DNA of 22,540 nucleotides from Saprospiraceae bacterium (GTDB taxonomy: Bacteria; Bacteroidota; Bacteroidia; Chitinophagales; Saprospiraceae). The stretch spans positions 1-22,540 of the forward strand of contig JADJYQ010000011.1 of the NCBI GenBank assembly GCA_016719615.1, written 5' to 3'. Below the pieces are notes generated by a model. It was given only the letters and a program-made list of their open reading frames with translations, ran no database searches and was not told the DNA's origin. Below, one piece after another: positions 20,733 through 22,540 of this stretch (positions are counted from its first letter, which is position 1; each line of letters begins with the position of its first letter). The translations under genes were made by a program, and so were the position numbers.

Positions 20733-22540
20733 TGGAAAATTTCATTTTTAAGCGTTTTCGTTTTTTGCGGGATGTATGTCAACGCAACCAATCCGCGGGC
20801 AAATTCCTGAAGGTGTTACTGAGATTTCTACCGGAGTGATTTTTGCTTTAATCATTGGCATCAGCGATTACAGAAATATTAATGATCTGCGATTTGCAGA
20901 TCATGATGCGTTGGCATTCAGATCCTATTTGCTTCAATCGAATTTCACCGCCTCTGATTCTCAACGGATCGAACTATTTTAAATGCCGAAGCAACCCGAA
21001 TTAATGTTTCAGATGCAATTTCTGATTTAATTAAGAAACTTAAACCGAAAGACCGATTGTATTTTTATTTTGCCGGACATGGGGATATCGAAGACCTTAC
21101 GCAATCCAAGAATGGGCTGCTGCTCCTTTTATGATAGTCCGAAAGACAATTATTTTGGAATGAGCGATGGGGTTTTACAAGTTTCACAATTGGCAGATTA
21201 TTTTGGTAAGCTTACAGATCAGGGAGTAGAAGTGGTTTATATTATAGACGCTTGTCATTCTGGGAAACTTAAAAGGTGGCGATAAGGAAAAAATCATACT
21301 TCCAAAGCCATCAGGAATACACTTTTCTGACAATGCTACTTTACTTCTTTCATGTGATGTGGACCAGCCTCTATTGAAGGTAAAGAATGGGGAGGAGGCA
21401 GAGGACTTTTCATATAATCTTGAAATGGGATTAAGGGGAATGGCTGATTTAGATAATGATCATAGTATTACTTATTTGAATTAAACCAATATGTTAGTAA
21501 ACACACTTACCTTGAAAGTGATAAAAGACAAACGCTAATTGTTTTGGGGCCATTTAGTCGCATCATAACGCGTGTTTCTGGTGTATCTAAAGATTCGCTA
21601 CAGGAGTCCATTTCAAAAGGCTTAAAATGCCAGGCGATATTAATTTTAAAGGAGGCGAAGAAAGCTATTGCCTGCATTAGATTCGATAAGTCTAGAATAT
21701 TACAGCCTGACCACAGGATATTTAAATGGCTACAATTATAAGCCTGAAATTTCTTGAAGAAATCACTTCCAATTTTCGAAAATTTGTAGAACGGAATCCT
21801 GAGTCTGGGACCTGGAATCTATACTTGAGAAGAAAACTCATTGTTCATTTCAACAGGGATTTGAGTAGCATCATTTATCCAATCATCAATAAAGGAAAAA
21901 TACCCAGATTTAAATTGGAGCAAATCAATACATTTGTCGGACCTAGATACTTGTCTCCAATTTGATTGATAAAAATCATTACCCTCTTTTAATCCAATCT
22001 TATCTAGATATTTTTTTAATCAAGGCCCTGATTGTAGGATTCAATATCCATATCAATAACTATGGACCACTCAACCCATGATGCACATGTGCAATCCATC
22101 CTCCATTTGCACCAATCCAGAACACTCGAACCAAACGCCGCTTACACAAACCTGTTCTTTAGGCATCAAACATCAAACGATGAGAGAAATATGGACAGTT
22201 CCTTCTATTATTTTAATAAGTGTACACAATTGATACCCGCATTCCGAATTGGTCCATCATTTAATTGGTGTGTTTATACAATTGGAAAAAATCAGAGAGC
22301 CGGTTCAATCTTTTGAAAAGGCCATCGAAGTCAACAACAAGTATTACGCTGCTTATACTAATTTAATTTCGATATATTCAAGTTTATATGAATTTGACAA
22401 AGCAGAAAGCTTGAAAAAAAAATTTCTATTAACCCCCGATTACACTTCAGCTTACAATAATCTCGCTGAATGTATATTAAATCGGAAGGCAACAAGAAGC
22501 TTATAAATTGGCGAGCCCTGGCTGAAAAAGATACTTTTGC
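20733..22540 (+). CDS. Caspase-TPR lipoprotein, copy 4 (partial, frameshifted)
   Basis: This is a fourth, more divergent member of the caspase-TPR family, running off the right edge. The frame before MSTQP at 20776 reads FAGCMSTQP, a lipobox with Cys at 20773-20775. Upstream, KISFLSVFVF follows from ATG 20733 if one extra G is removed near 20736 and one T is added near 20766. It is thus probably a lipoprotein, unlike copies 1-3. IIGISDYRNINDLRFADHDA opens the caspase-like domain; YFYFAGHGD gives the catalytic His (21078-21080) and IIDACHSGK the Cys (21253-21255), followed by SIEGKEWGGGRG and an EF-hand-like loop (21445-21480). Later, LRRKLIVHFNRDLSSII may be a diverged form of the linker. TPR-like repeats with FEKAIEVNNKYYAAYTNL start near 22300. 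Several frame changes are present (near 20980, 21095, 21275, 21360, 21410, 21470, 21630 and onward). Confidence 0.8.

Overview
The window looks like a Bacteroidota genome, possibly of the Saprospirales type (low confidence below phylum level). It is AT-rich and carries a SusC/SusD outer-membrane pair, signal peptides ending in A-Q, a type IX secretion (T9SS) C-terminal sorting tail, lipoproteins, few Shine-Dalgarno-like sites, and TAnnTTTG-like promoter candidates. Nearly every long gene is split by single-base frameshifts, mostly missing bases in or beside short homopolymer runs. Family motifs continue perfectly in the next frame, so I annotate each reconstructed gene as one unit and treat the shifts as probable read or assembly errors unless stated otherwise.

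Layout, left to right: (1) 3-194, tail of a TPR-like protein entering from the left, followed by about 570 bp without a convincing gene. (2) 768-5741, a SusC-like TonB-dependent transporter and its SusD-like lipoprotein partner, with no polysaccharide-degrading enzyme beside them. (3) 5812-13953, three tandem, co-oriented paralogues, each about 870-890 residues: signal peptide, caspase-like (C14) domain with His/Cys dyad, EF-hand-like loop, a shared non-TPR linker, TPR-type helices and a shared C-terminal tail. (4) 13946-14574, minus strand, a DUF433/DUF5615 toxin-antitoxin-like pair whose toxin gene overlaps the end of the third caspase gene tail to tail. (5) 14662-15562, a secreted amidohydrolase that appears to have lost an internal segment, then a possible tiny Cys-rich frame and a clear hairpin terminator. 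(6) 15848-19649, a large Cys-rich T9SS cargo protein. (7) 20080-20464, a small secreted protein with its own terminator. (8) 20733 to the end, a fourth caspase-TPR protein, more divergent and predicted to be a lipoprotein, running off the right edge.

The main point of interest is the cell-envelope caspase family: four proteins of one architecture in about 17 kb, three in an unbroken tandem array and one with a lipobox in place of an ordinary signal peptide. All four keep the catalytic His and Cys and an EF-hand-like acidic loop. The three complete ones share a linker and a tail that look family-specific. The third copy also has an in-frame TAA where its relatives have Gln or another residue, which may mark a decaying or mis-sequenced copy. 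The targets of these proteases and any link to the neighbouring SusCD transporter are unknown.
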